From contig JBBMOA010000017.1 in the NCBI GenBank assembly GCA_037954235.1, positions 26,421,527 to 26,485,526 of the forward strand: 64,000 nucleotides of DNA, given 5' to 3'. Below, piece after piece: positions 40,219-54,620 of the stretch. The stretch is from Aulostomus chinensis (lineage: Eukaryota; Chordata; Actinopteri; Syngnathiformes; Aulostomidae). The position numbers and the translations under genes were made by a program. Below the pieces are notes generated by a model, which saw nothing but the letters and a program-made list of their open reading frames with translations, searched no databases and was not told where the DNA came from. Positions within the stretch are counted from its first letter, which is position 1, and every line of letters begins with the position of its first letter.

Positions 40219-43200
40219 CTGCCTGTCTTGAAACCAGTTTAGCAAATAACACTCACAAGTCCTGCTTGTTTCTGGATGAAGCCCTGCCCCTCTGAGCAGG
40301 GATCCAGGTAGATGTGGGGTTTGTGCAGATGCAGGTGTACTTGCTCACCCCACTGATGACACAACCAGAAACAGGTGAGAGACTCAGGTGATCATGGAGC
40401 AAAGGCGGGAAAACAGCTGCAAGTGGGAAGAGGTGGAGCAAGGACAGCTCCTGGTACTTTACTGGCTTTGAAGGCCCGAAGCTACCAGAGTTAGCCAGAA
40501 CCAGAACAACAGTTCGTCAGCAATGTTAAACCGGAGCTTTGTTAGAGAGCTCAACGGCGCTGGCCCAGCTTCTCCGCCAGCCAGAACTGTCTGTGTGAGG
40601 GGTTCTGTGTCGGTGGGTCTGGGGTGGCCATGTCCTGTCTTGCCATCCAAACAGCTCTCAGCACAGCAGCAGCAGGTGGCTTCTGCTGCCCTGCAGCTCC
40701 AAACCTCCTCCAGCCAAACACAACAGCCGTCTGGCCCACGAGGCCCATGTCAAACAGCTTCTTTAGCGAGTGCACCGAGGTCTGATGGATCATTTTCCTC
40801 TTTTTTATCTGAAGCTCTGGTGTTGGGAGCTGGGCTGCTGAGTCCTACGCAAGCACATTCCCCTCTCCTGCAGCTCCGTGGCTCAGTGTCATGTTGACGT
40901 GTGGATACAGCGGAGCGGCGACGGCTACTTCATAAAACCACAGAACATCAGAGATCAGAACAAATACCAGTTCAGATCAAACATGCTGCCGGCCCTTCAC
41001 AGTGACTCAGCGCTGCTTGCAAAATGATCAAATGGGTCAAAGGTGAAGTTGTTACAGCTCCCTTCCATGATTACCGCCATCGTTGGAGGACGTCGTGTCC
41101 CACAGAACAGCCCACATCACGTTTGTTCTAGCTGAGCTCTAAAGTGTGTTCTATAACTACAGGACAGATGATGACAATGATACAAAGTGATGACATCATT
41201 AAGTCCTTGTTCTATGGTTTAGTTCAGTGTGAAAACAGAGGCTGTGATTGGAGGAAACATGGAGATACACGTATACCTCCCAAAGAATAACGACAAACAA
41301 ACACTAATAGGAATCAGAAGTTATGATTCTTATTATTTCAGTCAGTATTTTTTCAGCATTAACTTGCATTCAGTGGAAAAGAGAAGTGATGATGTGTTCT
41401 GATGTGGCGTCAGAGGCTAAATCCGATGACAGTCATACTGGGGGTCACCCATGAAGAGGAGAACCTGTCTGCATGCGCACCTACAGGAGTCTCCTGAGAC
41501 CCCTGCCCAGTCAGGGGGACCACTCTTTCTTTTTCTTGGATATTCTTGCCTTCTCTTCATTCCATATATGGAGGAACCCAGCTGGATGCAGGGAGTCCAC
41601 GATGCTTTTGGGGGGTTTCTACACTCTTTCTGGGAAAGGGGAGGAAACCAAAACTGCAGTAGAAACTGTCTTGGCAGTTATTGAGATAGTGAGGGAACAT
41701 GAATGCACCAAAATGACCACACATCAGGACAACCTGACTCCTGGAACGCACTGAGCGTCACACCCCGATGAAACGCAGTGATGTATGAGCCTGACAGCGG
41801 AATTTTCCACACAGTTTTATACATTAACTGCTGCTCAGGGTTGCACTGAACCTTTCCACTCTATTGATTGTTGGTCTTGTGGCCTGAGCAAACACCCATT
41901 TTCGTGTGACTATATCGCCATCGTCAGACTTTGATCTACAATATGCCCCCCCCAAACACACACACACTCACACACACCCTGCGTGCCTCCCCCACCAAAT
42001 CAAACCTGAACTATTCACACTGTCCACGGCTTCCTGTAAGAGGGAGTCGGTAAATGTGCTCAGCTCCTTTCATGTCCTACTGTAAACACAGAGCAGCTCC
42101 GACTTCCAGCATGAAAGGAAACTGAAGTGAAGAAAAATGGATGAGAGTGACGGAGCACCCAGTTTGAGCTGGATGACAGGATTTGTACCTGAAGTTCACG
42201 TTAAGCCTTTCTCAAATACCTCACAACAGTCGGCTGTTGTGTTTTAAGCTTAAGGCTGTTGCAGGTGTGTAACGCGACTCCAGCTGGCGTCACGGAGGAT
42301 GACGAGCTGCTCCTCAGCAGCTTCTTCTGCTGACAGTGTACCAGTGGAGATTTTCCCAACTCTGGGACCGCAGCAGACGTGTCACAGGGAGAAACTGCTA
42401 TCAGCCGATGTAAGACTCATTCTGCAGCTCCGGAACCACGTGGCTGTAACGTGTCAGGAAGGTTTAAACGAATTTTAGAGATGCTGCCACATAGGAAACG
42501 TTATCACAGCCGTTTTCATCGAGTGGATCCAAGTTATTCAATGTCGTGTGTATTTCCATCCTAAGATGGCGGTCTAGACGTTACAGTGACCCGTAACATC
42601 CAAAAGGTCACGCTGTTGTCGTCGTTCGCGGTGAAACAGAGAGAGTTCTGGAGGAAGTTATTCCTTCGTAGACACCAGGCTTCCTCTCCTGTATGTAACC
42701 TTTCAGAATAAAATAGATTTGACTTCAAAATAATGATTCCGGTCTCATCAGGTTGAAGAGGGAAGCTTTTAGGGTTTAGACAACATAGCTGGCTTGTTAG
42801 TGATTCTTGTTGTCATGGTTACAATAATACCTCAGACATGTTCAACATCGTCCCGTCCAGCACGCCAGCCAGTCCAGCAGTCCAAATCCGACACTTGATG
42901 GTTTCCTGCGGTCTCAGGATTTGACAAGGACTGAACGCATAAGCAAAGAACTTACTGGGCTCCTGCCATCGTTCCTCCTCCCTTTACTTCCCTCTGTGGC
43001 TACTTCTGTTCCAGCGTACATGATGGCGATCCGTCGGCTGACTTGTCGCTGTCTGATGGCGGTCGATCAGGTGGTATCTTTGTGCTTGCAGTGTTTATAG
43101 AACAACGCTCCCTCTTGTTTCCTCTCAGACGGAGGCGCAGTAAACCAGGAGGGAGCTTTAAAAAGACTTTGGAAGCTACCACTTGGTCAGTAACTGCGCC

Positions 43201-44029
43201 TGCCAATGGTGACTGGATTTGGTCCCTCGTCACCTGCGCTGGATCGCTCTGCTGTGGTTTGCTTGTGCGGGCATGTGAGTCATGCTTGAAGGAGAAGTTC
43301 ACTGTTTGAACGGAGTCAGTGTCAAGATCATTTATAACCCGAATTTGTGCGCTAGATGTGACCTCAAATAGTGGAAGAGTCGGCAGTTGTGCGTGGCCTC
43401 TGTGAGGAGGCTCGGCAGCTTCAGGTGGGTCTCGCTAGGGGTTGACCCTTGACCTTTCTGTACTTGATTCACTCTATTTCATCATTTATTCACTATTCAT
43501 TTTGTTTCAGCTCTTTTGGCTGGTGTGAAAAAAAGGAATGAATATGGATCGACAAGCAAAAAGGAAACACAACAAAAAGAACTTTGGTAGTTGTTGATCA
43601 GGTGACTGCAGGTACGACGTGAGCGATCAGATTCCACAACATTGCGAGTCCAGCAGCTTCTGATATGCATGGACGTGGTCTCCCTGTGTCCCGGTAGCGT
43701 CCCACTCTGGATGTATCACATTCTCATTCTGCATCATTTTAGTGATGACAATGTCATTTTTACAGTTTTCAAAGTTTCCAAAGAATGTGAAACATCCTCG
43801 TGGATGAAGTCCACATATTAAATCATCAAAGAAGCTCTGAGCCGCTGTGGTCAGCTGGTCTTCAGTCTTCGTTGTTGAGCCTCACTAACCTCAAGCAGGG
43901 TTCTTCACAAGTGTACACATTGTCTCACCCTTGAAACTGTGAGTTAACTGTGAAAGTCAAAAATGTCCCAGTCCCTCTTTGCTGGTTCCTCCATCCAGGG
44001 GAGTGTGGGATAGCGCGAGGCAGTGGGAT

Positions 44030-44210
44030 GGTGGGGGAGTCGCCGGTATCTTGGCACAGGAACTGTTATTGCATGTCTGCAGGTGTTTGGTAATTGGATT
44101 AATGCAGGAGCAAAACGTGGAATGTCTTTCCTCCTCAGGCTGTGAAGCCCCGAGGACTGACATGTTTGTTTCATGCAAGCGGGCGAGGGAATGCATGATG
44201 ACAAGCTTTA
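44030..44210. promoter_or_regulatory. Candidate conserved non-coding segment
   Basis: Repeat-free sequence with GGTAATTGGATTAATGCAGG (paired- and homeodomain-like cores) near 44088 and TTATTGCATG. Motif evidence only. Confidence 0.25.
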
Positions 44211-46772
44211 TCTCCCCTACAACTCACCCACACTCCTGGAACGCCCAGGGATTCTGCTTCTTCAAATATGACAGTAAAAGAGGGAAGCAGCTCTCGGCCT
44301 CCAGAGCAGGAGTTTATCTAAAAGCCTAAACATAACAAGAGCAGCGGGGATGAAGGATGACAATGAAGGGCCTCCTCAAGGTTTGATCCCCCTCCAAGAG
44401 CAACCCGGCCAACCGAACCCCAACACCCCCCCACGTTTCAAGAGTCTCGATGAAACTGTCAGGAGGCAACACAAGTGACATGGTGGTTTTGGGAAAGCCA
44501 GTACAGCTGCGGGAGTCAGGTGAGTTGGAGAGGAGTGGATGGTGTTGGTCTCGCCCTCGTGATAGACAGATGAGCTGTCCAGGGTAGACGAATGAATCGA
44601 GTGCCTCGTGGCGTGATTGACAGGGACCCAGCGGCGGTGGTGTTGTCCCAGCCACCCTGCAGCTGCAGAGGCAAGTTCATTGGAGAAAGACTGAAATGGT
44701 GTTTCAGTTTTGAGTCAAAGAGGGTGTTTAGTATCAAATACATATTGAATGTAATAGTGACCTTAAAAATTGAGCAACCAATCAAATGGGTTTTTGGAGG
44801 ATTGTGACACTGCAACTTCACATCTGAATGTGTCCTTCTATTCTAAATGGGTTTGCACTCAAACCCATAAAACTGAAGGTTAAAATCCGTCTGAATGAGG
44901 TAGAAGCAGAGGACCGGCGGGGACGGGCCTGGGACCGTCCGTCCGTGCAGCAGCAATCATCACCGTGTCTGCTTCATCCCGGTCGTGTACTACATGTTAA
45001 CGTGAAAATCTGATTGTTATTCATTTATCGAAATATAACATTTATCGAGCTAACATTTATCTTGGAAGCTCACCATATATGTCCTGAAGTGTCAGCTTCA
45101 GTTTCAGCCTCTTGTTTGGATTAATCAAGTGCTCTCGCAGAGGAATCTCAACGGACGCACGCTGGACATTTGAGACTAAGCAAATATACCCCGTCTTTGA
45201 TTGGACAGTAAGAATAGTTCATGAGAATCACTCCCAAATACTTCAGAAATGTCTGCTATGATATCTCCTGCAAATTCTATCAACCCAGTTTCACCTTGAC
45301 TTCAGTCCAGATCGGCATCAAAAAAACTGGAGCCGATGAGTCACTGAGGAGGATGTGAGTCCGGCTGCCGGTCTGGTGAAGTTTTTCTTAGTTTGAACAA
45401 TGAAACACACCAAACGCTCCTGAAGCCTCCTTCAGCTGAGGGAGAGGGAACGTTCATGGATGTCAACAAACATGACCATGATGAAAGGGATCAGCGCCGG
45501 TTCCTGGTAGTCACTACCTTGACTATTACAAGCAGCTCCTTCAACTGACAGCGTGTCAGGTTTGTGTCTTTGACCAGAAGCGTGTTTCCAGTCAGGCGAC
45601 TTCCAGGTGCTTCTGCCCCGGTTCCTCATGATGCTGAGCAAACACGGAGGAGCCGCGCCGGCGGTCGGCCATCATGAAACGGTGGACGGGACTGAAAGGA
45701 TTGACATCATGACACACAACAGCAACCTGTTCCGTTTCAGGTTGTTGTACATTCAGAACTGTTTAGTATTTGTGATGAGCTTCATCCATGTGTAGTACTA
45801 CAACATACTGAATATTTGCCAGTAACAGTCATTCTGAGGTGGGTGTGGCCTAGACAGGAAACCAGTTCTTTGTACACTAAACATTTCCTGATCCATCTGG
45901 GCTGAGTCCTGCTCACATGAGGAGTTCTGTGGCTGAAGAGTCCTGAGGATCAGAGGAAGATCAAAATGGATCGAGCGAGCGGCAGGCTGATGCAGCGGGA
46001 GTGCGTTGGATTGTCGTCATCACGCGTTTGCTGGCGTTCACTGTGCTCTTCAGCCGTCATCAGGCCCCTGTGAGCTATGGAGAAATGATGAGTCTCTGTT
46101 TCACCAGCAAGTCAAAGAAGCTAAATGAAGAAATACGTCCAACACACAGAAATGAAGATGTGAACACATTTCCTTGTTTTTTCGTTATTTTGGTGCCAAG
46201 TCAGCAAAGCACCAGCTGTTGATCTGAGCCCCCGCGTGCTTCTGGTGGCTCCTTTAAACATCTTACACGTGCCAGTCACTGCTGCCTCTGGTCTCAGGGG
46301 GGAGTTTTCACCCACCGTTTTTATCCATATTTTCAATTTGTGAGTGGAGCTCCTGAAGATTCCAGTAAATCTAAATATCGTGGAAATGTTTTCATGCTGA
46401 TGATGTGAATAAATGATGAGAGCAGCTCTCTCTAGATTTCAGCCGGCGACTCACAGGGACCAACCAGAAGAACTCACACCAGATCTTGTTGGAGTCTGGA
46501 CCCTATTGAACGGCGGCCACCGGAGGCGGGTGACGGCGTTAAGGGATTCTCTGATTTCGGACCCTGTTGGTGGCGTGAACTAGACTGAGCACTCCAGGAC
46601 CTGGTCCCAGGTCTGCCTCCGCGTGATCCTCTCAGCTCTCGCTGACTCATTTCTTCTCTCCTGGTAGCTTTGGCTTGGACCGGCTGGATTCCAGCGGATC
46701 ATTCCACATTTATTTTTCTCACAGCTAATGGTGTGTTCATTTCAGTGGCTAATCAGTTTGAACTACACTGAG

Positions 46773-46774
<2 letters not shown>

Positions 46775-46841
<67 letters not shown>
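46775..46841. repeat. (GT)n microsatellite
   Basis: About 33 uninterrupted GT units. Confidence 0.98.
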
Positions 46842-46842
<1 letters not shown>

Positions 46843-48416
46843 ACCTGGACAACAATATTCTGATATTAAGCTGGAGAAGCATGTAAGTGGGATATTCTAA
46901 TGAGCCTGAATGAGTCCAAGTCACGAATCACATGACTGAAGTTTCTGCGGCGTCCTGCTACACGGGTTCCCAAACATCTGCTGCTTTGCGACAGTGAAAG
47001 GTTTCACCCACAATCACAATAGTCACATGACAAAGACACAGCACGGCAATGTCAGCTGACACTTCAGTGGAGGCGGACCCACGTGGGTTAGGGATTTCCG
47101 TTGAGCTGAAGGTCGAAGCTCTGCTGTCTGTTGTATCTGGAGGGCCGACAGACCCACAGTTTTCTGTCTTCTAAGCAATGAAGTCATGAGAAATGTCACC
47201 AGCCATGTCCATCCAAGCGTGAGTTCCATACAAGCCGCCGGCCACCGGCGGCGCCGGAGCTCCAGCTGGCTAAACCTGGACATCGTGCTGGTCCGTGAGG
47301 TTGCTGGGAAGCAGGTTTGTCCTCCAGCCGGTCTGGACTGGCAGCTGGTGTCAGATAAGCAGAACTCACTGGCATGCAGTCGTCTTCTGATCCCCGTCTC
47401 TGACCCTCTGATTAGATGTCTAATACAACCGTTACCATCCTGGATGTCAAGCACACCTGAGCACACCTGAGCACGTGCAGCCTCATCCCATCAAGAGCAG
47501 CATATCATGACACAATATATCAACTTCTGTCTCATATTTACAGTGTGTGTGTGACAAACTGTATAATGATGACCTGCTTGAGCTTCAGGTATCCAGGTGA
47601 CCTGGACTGTACCAGGAGGACCACTGCAGGGGTGACGTCAGGTCTCTAACAGGGGCTCGTGGAGCAGTTAGTGGAACTTCCACACTCACGTTGGTGACAC
47701 TTTGAAAGAGCCGATGGCGGCCATCAAATAATCTAATCCTGCACCTGAGTGAAGAGTCACGTGACTGACGTTGAACCAGCAGGTGTACAAGGAGGCGGGG
47801 TCTCCGGCTGAGAGCGTCAGTCAAACCTCAGATGGACACGTACGTGCAGGAAGGCAAACAAGACAACATGATGATGTAAAGCTTGCTAGGAGGGTTTGAC
47901 AGCAGGTGAGATGTAAACCTTTTATACCCGCAATTATTACCCGAACTTCAGGTCAGTTGACCGCCACATAGCCGGCCTTTTCCCGGTCCTGGCACTCACA
48001 CCTGTTGCAGACTGGCCCGGGTCCACAGGAACCATGACCGAGACCACCTTTTCAAGTGAACTCCTGGGACCCTGGTGTGGCTGCACCTGAGTGGGACCAG
48101 GTGACGTTTTCCACATTGAGCTCTATTTATTTTAACGTTGTGATTGGTAGATGATCTCTTCATTATTAGCCTTCAGTGGAGGATTCCTGTTAGACCCCTG
48201 ACACTCTGGACAGAGTGTAGAGTGATCAGGTGTGGCTCCGGCCCCCGGTCCCGGCCCCTGGCTCCCGGCCCGGCCCAGCAGCAGTGACTGTGTTCTCTCT
48301 GCAGCTGCCGCTGACTGACTTGGTGGTTTGTGTGCGGTTGAAATGAAGAGCTGATTACGTGTGTAATGAAGTCTGAGGAAACACTGAAATGCCCACAGAG
48401 CCTTCCTGAGGTGACC

Positions 48417-48420
<4 letters not shown>

Positions 48421-48497
<77 letters not shown>
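48421..48497. repeat. Compound (TG)n(AG)n microsatellite
   Basis: About 23 TG units run directly into about 15 AG units. Confidence 0.98.
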
Positions 48498-48499
<2 letters not shown>

Positions 48500-48612
48500 T
48501 TTGTTGTTCTAAGGGTCACATCCGTGTTGCACCACCACACGGTTGAGACCAGATATGTGAAACACCAACAAACTTTAGCCATTAAATCTAACCAGTTTGC
48601 TAGCTAGCTAAC

Positions 48613-48800
48613 CGACAGACATTTCTGGACAGTTTAGCCGTTAGCATCAGTCTCTGTTAGCTTCAAGCTAAATATACGTGGCTGGTTCTTCCTGCATTCT
48701 GGAGTCACTAAGAAGTGATGGAGGAGGAGAAACACCTCAGTGAGCTGAGTACTCCTGGTAGTGAGGACTGGAGAGGCTGAATACACTTTAGGGTGAATCA
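48613..48800 (+). repeat. Foldback-like dispersed repeat, copy C (single arm)
   Basis: TTCTGGACAGTTTAGCCGTT, GTTAGCTTCAAGCTAAATAT, TTCTTCCTGCATTCTGGAGT, CTAAGAAGTGATGGAGGAGG and CAGTGAGCTGAGTACTCCTG match the right arm of copy A and, in reverse complement, copy D. It is the best-preserved arm. The opposite arm is absent. Confidence 0.75.
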
Positions 48801-49284
48801 CTTAGACTTCTGACTCTTAAGCTCAAACTCTAGACATGTAAACTACTGAATTTCAACAATATGAAGGTTGTTTCTTGAAAACGCTGGAAGGACTGACCAG
48901 CAGCCTTCCAGCGTCGGTGGATCCAGTCAGAATCCGAGCAGCAGAAACAGGGAACTTACAGTGGAACTCATCAACAAACATGTTCCACACTGCTACACAC
49001 CTGGATTCCGGTGTGCTTGTGTGTCTGCCTGGTGTGTGTCAGACCTTCTGTTATGGGATACTCAGCTAACACGCTCATTGTGGCGTGGCTCCTCGTGTGA
49101 GTTTGAGCTATTGTACAGACTGTCATGTTTTCCTTGTAAGAAGCCGAGTGTGAAGCCAAACTTCTGTCTCATCAGTGGAGGAACAAGGGGAAACTGTACA
49201 GATGTGTCCAGCGAACGCTGCTGATAAGATTTCTGGAGGAACACGAGTGAGCAGAGCTGAAGTTTTGGGAACTAATAAGGAGAG

Positions 49285-49480
49285 GTGCGCTAAAGTTTGC
49301 CTTGGATAAGCTGGAATCTGTATTTAGCTTGATTGTTGGCCATCTTTACCTAAGCTAGAAAATATTTAGAGGAGACGTTGGAGCCAATGAGAAAATAATT
49401 AATTGCTTATGAAAACAGGCACTTGCCAGGGAGCATAACACGAGCTGCTGCTAAATGAGGCATCAGAATGCAGGAATGTG
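49285..49480. promoter_or_regulatory. Candidate conserved non-coding element
   Basis: AT-rich, complex sequence with GCTTGATTGTTGGCCATC, AAAATAATTAATTGCTTATG (POU/homeodomain-like) and AGGCACTTGCC. Conservation with other fish is untested. Confidence 0.3.
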
Positions 49481-49642
49481 TAACACCAAGCTGAAGCTGA
49501 AGCTGAAGCTGAAGCTTGAGTTTCTCCCGAGTTTTCCACCCTCGGCCTGTTAAACGAGTGTTATCAGCGGTAATCAGGAGTGTGCGTTTGGGCCAGAGGG
49601 AAGCACTGCAGCTACTGTCCTCCAGGCACCACATTCTTCCAT

Positions 49643-49714
<72 letters not shown>
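49643..49714. repeat. (CA)n microsatellite
   Basis: About 36 uninterrupted CA units, one of the longest pure dinucleotide arrays in the window. Confidence 0.98.
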
Positions 49715-49715
<1 letters not shown>

Positions 49716-50649
49716 CATGACAGTTACACTGGTTAGAACCAGCAATGACACCAGAACCGCAGCAGATGGAACCCACTTAGATCCAAGTCAGGGTTGAGCC
49801 CCAAGTACCACTATGCTCTGGAATATGGACTTGCTGAGTTCTACACCCACGTGTCAGGACAGAACCCAGCAGGCACTTCTCAGAGTAGAAACTCCACCAA
49901 AAGCTTCATTTGGTGCAGAGTTTGGTTGAGCTGGCGTGCGTCGGTCCAGAGCCGTCACTCGTGCTGAACATGGTTCCATTAGGAGCTTTTTCATCAGGAA
50001 AGCAAACATTCGTGGTTCTGTGGGTGGATTTTGGTTTGGTTTGGATGAACGAAGGGTGTGGAACCGTGCAGCTCTAAGAACCGACTACTTTTATGACTGT
50101 GTATTATTACTGCTATGACTGCTCTGGTTCTGACCTGAAGCAGCTGACATCAGTGATTATTTCACCACTTTGTCAAGAGACTAACAAGGAAAACAAATAC
50201 AAAACCAAAACAAGAACCTTTCATCAGTTTTTGGTTCAGGTGGACCAGTTGCTGTGGCATCTATTGATCTGCCTGGGCACTTGTTACGAAGTGCTCACAA
50301 GGAACACAAGGAACCAAAAGAACCACCTCAGTTACCTCGGTTGGCGTTGGTAGTCACCTGATGGACACGTCCGTTCTGACAGTGCATCAATATGAATACT
50401 GGACCTGGATCCATCTCAGGTCCAGGTCCAGTCTGGACCTGTGAAAGAGAGTCTTGTCATCAGGTTCATGCACAGATACACGAGAACATGGAATTCCTCG
50501 GTGCTGCCTGGAAGGTGGGAACATCCCTGAGTTGCCCAGGTGTTTTCTCTAACAGCGAGCGAGATCCATTTATTGGTTTAGCAGGACCGGAGCTGAAGTC
50601 AGGCAGGGTTGGGTGTTGGTGACAGTCAGGAGGAATGTTTGTACGAAGG

Positions 50650-50935
50650 AATCCTTCAGCGCGCTCAGCTGCCAATTTTCTAACAATGCTTATTTGTCAA
50701 AGATATGATTTTGGAAAACACCTTTCATTCTTTTGGCATATTTTTGGATCGCTTTCAGTTGCCAGAGTGGGACAATATGGCTTTTGTCTTTCTTCATCTC
50801 CCAGATAGAGACGGGAGATAAGACCCAGCCAGAGGCGAGGACACGCGCAGCTGCAGGTGCTACTTCAGCTCTTTGTTTCAGATTATTGGCGCTAATGAGC
50901 TTCATATGGTTCGGTCCCAGTGGGCGGCGCCGCTC
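50650..50935. promoter_or_regulatory. Candidate conserved non-coding element
   Basis: Repeat-free sequence with CTTATTTGTCAAAGATATGA, GGCATATTTTTGGATCGC, CAGCTGCAGGTG (E-box-like) and TTATTGGCGCTAATGAGC. Composition differs from the flanks. Confidence 0.3.
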
Positions 50936-51124
50936 ACCGAGAACTGGAGAACAAACGCAACAACACAAATGTCTCACAACACCTGATTAAAACAGCAAAG
51001 AAAAGCTTTGTCACAGAAATGCAGATGGTGGAAGACATCTGAGCTGCTGCAGACGCGTCGGCGAATGTTTGTCATTTTCTCTGAAACAATAGTCCACAGT
51101 GATGAAGCACCGGGGGGGGGGGGG

Positions 51125-51480
51125 TTCCTCTGTAAGTTGCTTAGATTTGACTGTTAATTCGCTCTTCTTCTTTGCCAAAATAATCCTCATTTGTACTTTA
51201 TTGTCTGTTTTCTCTCGTATTAATATTTCATTGTCCAACAGAATGGGTCAGTGCATTTGATGAGATGTCTTTGTGAACCTGAGCTGTTGCTCCTGGTGTG
51301 CAGGAAACATGAGGGTGGCGTTTGCTGGCGTAGCACAGGAGCGCTGAACAAGCATCATTATGAGCAGCATGAGAAGATGCAAAAATGTTACTTGTGAAGT
51401 CATAGAGTAAAATATTAAAAAATGCTGACAATTAGGAGCGAGGCTGTGAGCTGGCGCTGTCTGTCAAAGCGCTGCAGGAA
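51125..51480. promoter_or_regulatory. Candidate conserved non-coding element
   Basis: Repeat-free AT-rich sequence with GACTGTTAATTCGC, TACTTTATTGTCTG (HOX/SOX-like cores), CGTATTAATATTTCATTGTC and GCTGACAATTAGGAGCG. The sequence is unbroken by repeats for 350 bp. Confidence 0.3.
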
Positions 51481-51769
51481 CAAGCAGGACAAACGTGTGT
51501 AGCACTGGTGCCTGATGCTGACACAGTAATATGTGTACATTTACTGCATATAAGTACTCAGACTGGGGCGCTGGCCTGCAGCTCTCCGCGGTTTACCTGC
51601 GAGGATGCAACATGTTGAGTCGTGCACAGATCCGTCGCAATAAAAGCGCGATGAAAAACAGGTTCTCACACTGCGCCGCTCGGCGAGGGAAGACACTCAG
51701 GTGTTTGTTATTGTAGGAATTACCTGGGCAGACAACTCCCCAATTCCTGCTTCTCCTCTCAATGAATGG

Positions 51770-51774
<5 letters not shown>

Positions 51775-51841
<67 letters not shown>
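51775..51841. repeat. (TG)n microsatellite
   Basis: About 31 TG units ending in GCGC. Confidence 0.98.
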
Positions 51842-51842
<1 letters not shown>

Positions 51843-53024
51843 TGCTCATAGGTGAGGGAGGTCAGAAAGATTTTACATTGTTTACCAGTCGTCCCCTCTG
51901 AAGCCGTGAGCTCCTGGTCGATCCAGTCTGAAGGGTTTTTATCGGGGCTCTGATTGTTCAGGGTTGGTTTGTCTCAACCGTCACATCCAACCACGGAAAT
52001 GTTCTCCAAAGAAACAGGAGGCCAGAACCGCAACACCAGTCAAAGCTTAATTTAGCTGAAATAATGCTAAAAGTAAAAGTAGATAAAACGATGGAGAGAT
52101 TCTCCTGAGCCTTTTTCCTTTGAAAGAGTGATATTATACATCTATCTTTTACATTTGAATGAGGTTCAGTCGAGTGTTTGGTCTCACAGCTAATCAGTGT
52201 CACTTTAGCTAATTAGCTGTCATTCGATTAGTGCGAATGAGTGGAATGATGACGCTGCTACACGACTCCAGGTGGAGCAGTTGGAGTCGTGTGACAGACT
52301 GATCGTACTATTTATTTGTCAGTTCATAAAGGTGCGCGTGATAATCCCAGAGATAATAAAAATATCCAAAACTCTCACAATTTGAGATAAAGGGAACCTA
52401 AAGTCCTGGATCTGAACTGAATGGGCTCATTCCCGTCTTTCACAGAACTGTCCTGGTGGCTTCAGTCAAACAACCTCCGTAGCAGGAGGTAATTTAGCGC
52501 CAGCACGCTGACACGTCTTGTTGTTGTAACCTCTGGTGAAGAATCTTGTTTGAAAGTTTGACGTTACAACGTGTCAACTGGCACAAACATGGCAGAGCGC
52601 GCACGTGTGCTCATGTGGGCTGATGACGTGCGTCACTCTGATGCCCCGTCGTAAGCAAGTGGATTCAGGTCTGCACTTCACCGCGCCGCCACTCCCGTCA
52701 ATGAGATTCAGGTGTTGGCAGTCACTGCGGTGAACCCTGACCTTTGAGAACATATAAAATATCGATTGGCCTGGTGGTTTCGCCGCTGTCTGTTGCGAAC
52801 ACGGGTGCCAATAAAGCTTTGAGGTCTTTACATTTGGCTTTACTCTGTCGTTTAATAGTTATATCCTGACACCCAGCACGGCGCTGGTCGGCCCCTCCCC
52901 CACCGGCCGTGTTCATAACTGCAGCTATTTCGTAGATGCTGTATAAACAATAACAGTGCGTCAGCCGTGCGGAGCGTTCGCCCGAGGCTGCTCAGCCGCT
53001 CCGAGAAGACAGACAGCACAAACC

Positions 53025-53345
53025 TCCTTTGTTTCATCTCAAGAACAGAAGTTGTATTGTGGTTAAGCTGTTTCGCTGCGATGGAATGTTCTGTTGAGGG
53101 AAGCCAATTGAAAACACACACCCAAGTGTTTTCACTGCTGATAGCATCGCTGCTGTCATAATGAAAGCTGCTAATTTTTTGGAGGTGGAGATGAAAATTT
53201 ATGATTTATTGATGGCATTACAAATGTTCTCACTGAGGCGAATACAAAAAGTGCTCTGTTGTCAGCCAAGCTGTTGCCACTCATCGCATCCTCATTCCTT
53301 TATCACTTTTTCTCATGATCCTTTAATGGAGGGAAAGATGTCTGA
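53025..53345. promoter_or_regulatory. Candidate conserved non-coding element
   Basis: 320 bp of repeat-free sequence with TATTGTGGTTAAGC (RUNX-like), CATAATGAAAGCTGCTAATT and AAATTTATGATTTATTGATG (HOX/PBX-like). Short frames here have no domain. Confidence 0.3.
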
Positions 53346-54244
53346 GTAGCTGCTGTCGCCGCCGGCTCGCCGCTGCACCAGGGCTTCCACCCCCGGCCTC
53401 CACACGCTAGCAGACCAGGGAGAAAGTCAGCCTTTATCAGTGGTAGTACCAATATTCAATTTCCACAAAATGCCTTAAAACATACATTTGACTGACTGTT
53501 CGATCGACTGATCGATTGATTATACTTTTGTGTTCCTACAAGGCCAAAATTATCCTCTGGTGTTCGTTCTTATTTCCAAGTCGGAGGTCTTCAGAATCTA
53601 AGACCTGGATTACTGTTGACGTGAGAAGTGGAATCCAAAGACAGTCCTGCTTGCCACTAAGTGCGTTCAGCTTAGAGCGAAGAGTGCACAGCAAGACGCC
53701 GTCGTCTTCGGACAAAGAGACACCGGCAGAGTCGACCTTCAGCCCCTGCAGCCTCCGTCCCCACTGGGCTGTGGGCCTGATCAGTCTGAACCAGCCAGCA
53801 GCACCACGCACACCCACCTTTTCTTTTCTGGGGTGTTCTGGCCCGACCTGTGGCTTTAGTGCAGTGGGGTGTGAGGAAGAATGCAGCCTGTAGAGGGCGC
53901 TGCGCTCAGACTCACACTCGTGAGCTCCTACTTCGCTGGTTGTGCTGACACTCGCCGTCCTCCCTGATCACCGCTCGCTGTTAGTTATGCGTTCCTGCTG
54001 CTCAGTGAGCCTGTTAATACACAAGCTTAACTCAAGCATTTGAACTTGTCTCTTGTCCTAACAGTGACGAAGACAGGAACTGGTCCTGCCACATCCAGAG
54101 CTGACAGAGGCCGGGGGTCACCGATGCCAGAAGGTGGACGTGTCAGGGACGGCGTCTGAGGAAAAGAGGGCAATGATGTTGATCTCTCTTGTTAAACTCA
54201 TGAGCTTTAAATAAAGTTTGTTAGATGTTCTGTGGTTTTGTAGG

Positions 54245-54620
54245 GAGGTGAATTAAGCAAAAACATGCTGAATTGCTGGAGGGGAGGTTAACTCACCGCC
54301 GCTCCCACCGCCGCTCAGAGGCAACAGGCGGCAGGTGATCAGCCCGACATTGTAATTGATTTAAAAACAGTATTTCAATCCCAAATAAAGGTCTTTCAAT
54401 ATGGACAAAAGAGGCTTGTTGCATTAAATAGAACCTTTATTTTGTCTTTTCCCGTAGAGTTTGAACCTCTCCCTGTGCTTCAGATTTGACCTCTGCTGAG
54501 CCAACCAGGAGAGGCTGAGTATTGCAGTGTCCTGGCATTTTATAAAAGCAAACCTATATTTCTTGTTGCTGAGGCCCCAGCTGATTGAGGCGCTGTATGT
54601 TTTAAGTTATTTTCTTCTTT
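54245..54620. promoter_or_regulatory. Candidate conserved non-coding element
   Basis: Contains GTGAATTAAGC, CATTGTAATTGATTTAAAAA, ACCTTTATTTTGTC and GCATTTTATAAAAGC with few low-complexity runs. Placement is by composition and motifs only. Confidence 0.3.

Larger units (their letters stand above)
40219..48420. other. Intergenic, no gene seen
   Basis: Contains (TG)n at 46775-46841 and a candidate regulatory segment at 44030-44210. Open frames of up to 147 codons (47023-47466, minus) carry no recognised domain. Confidence 0.55.
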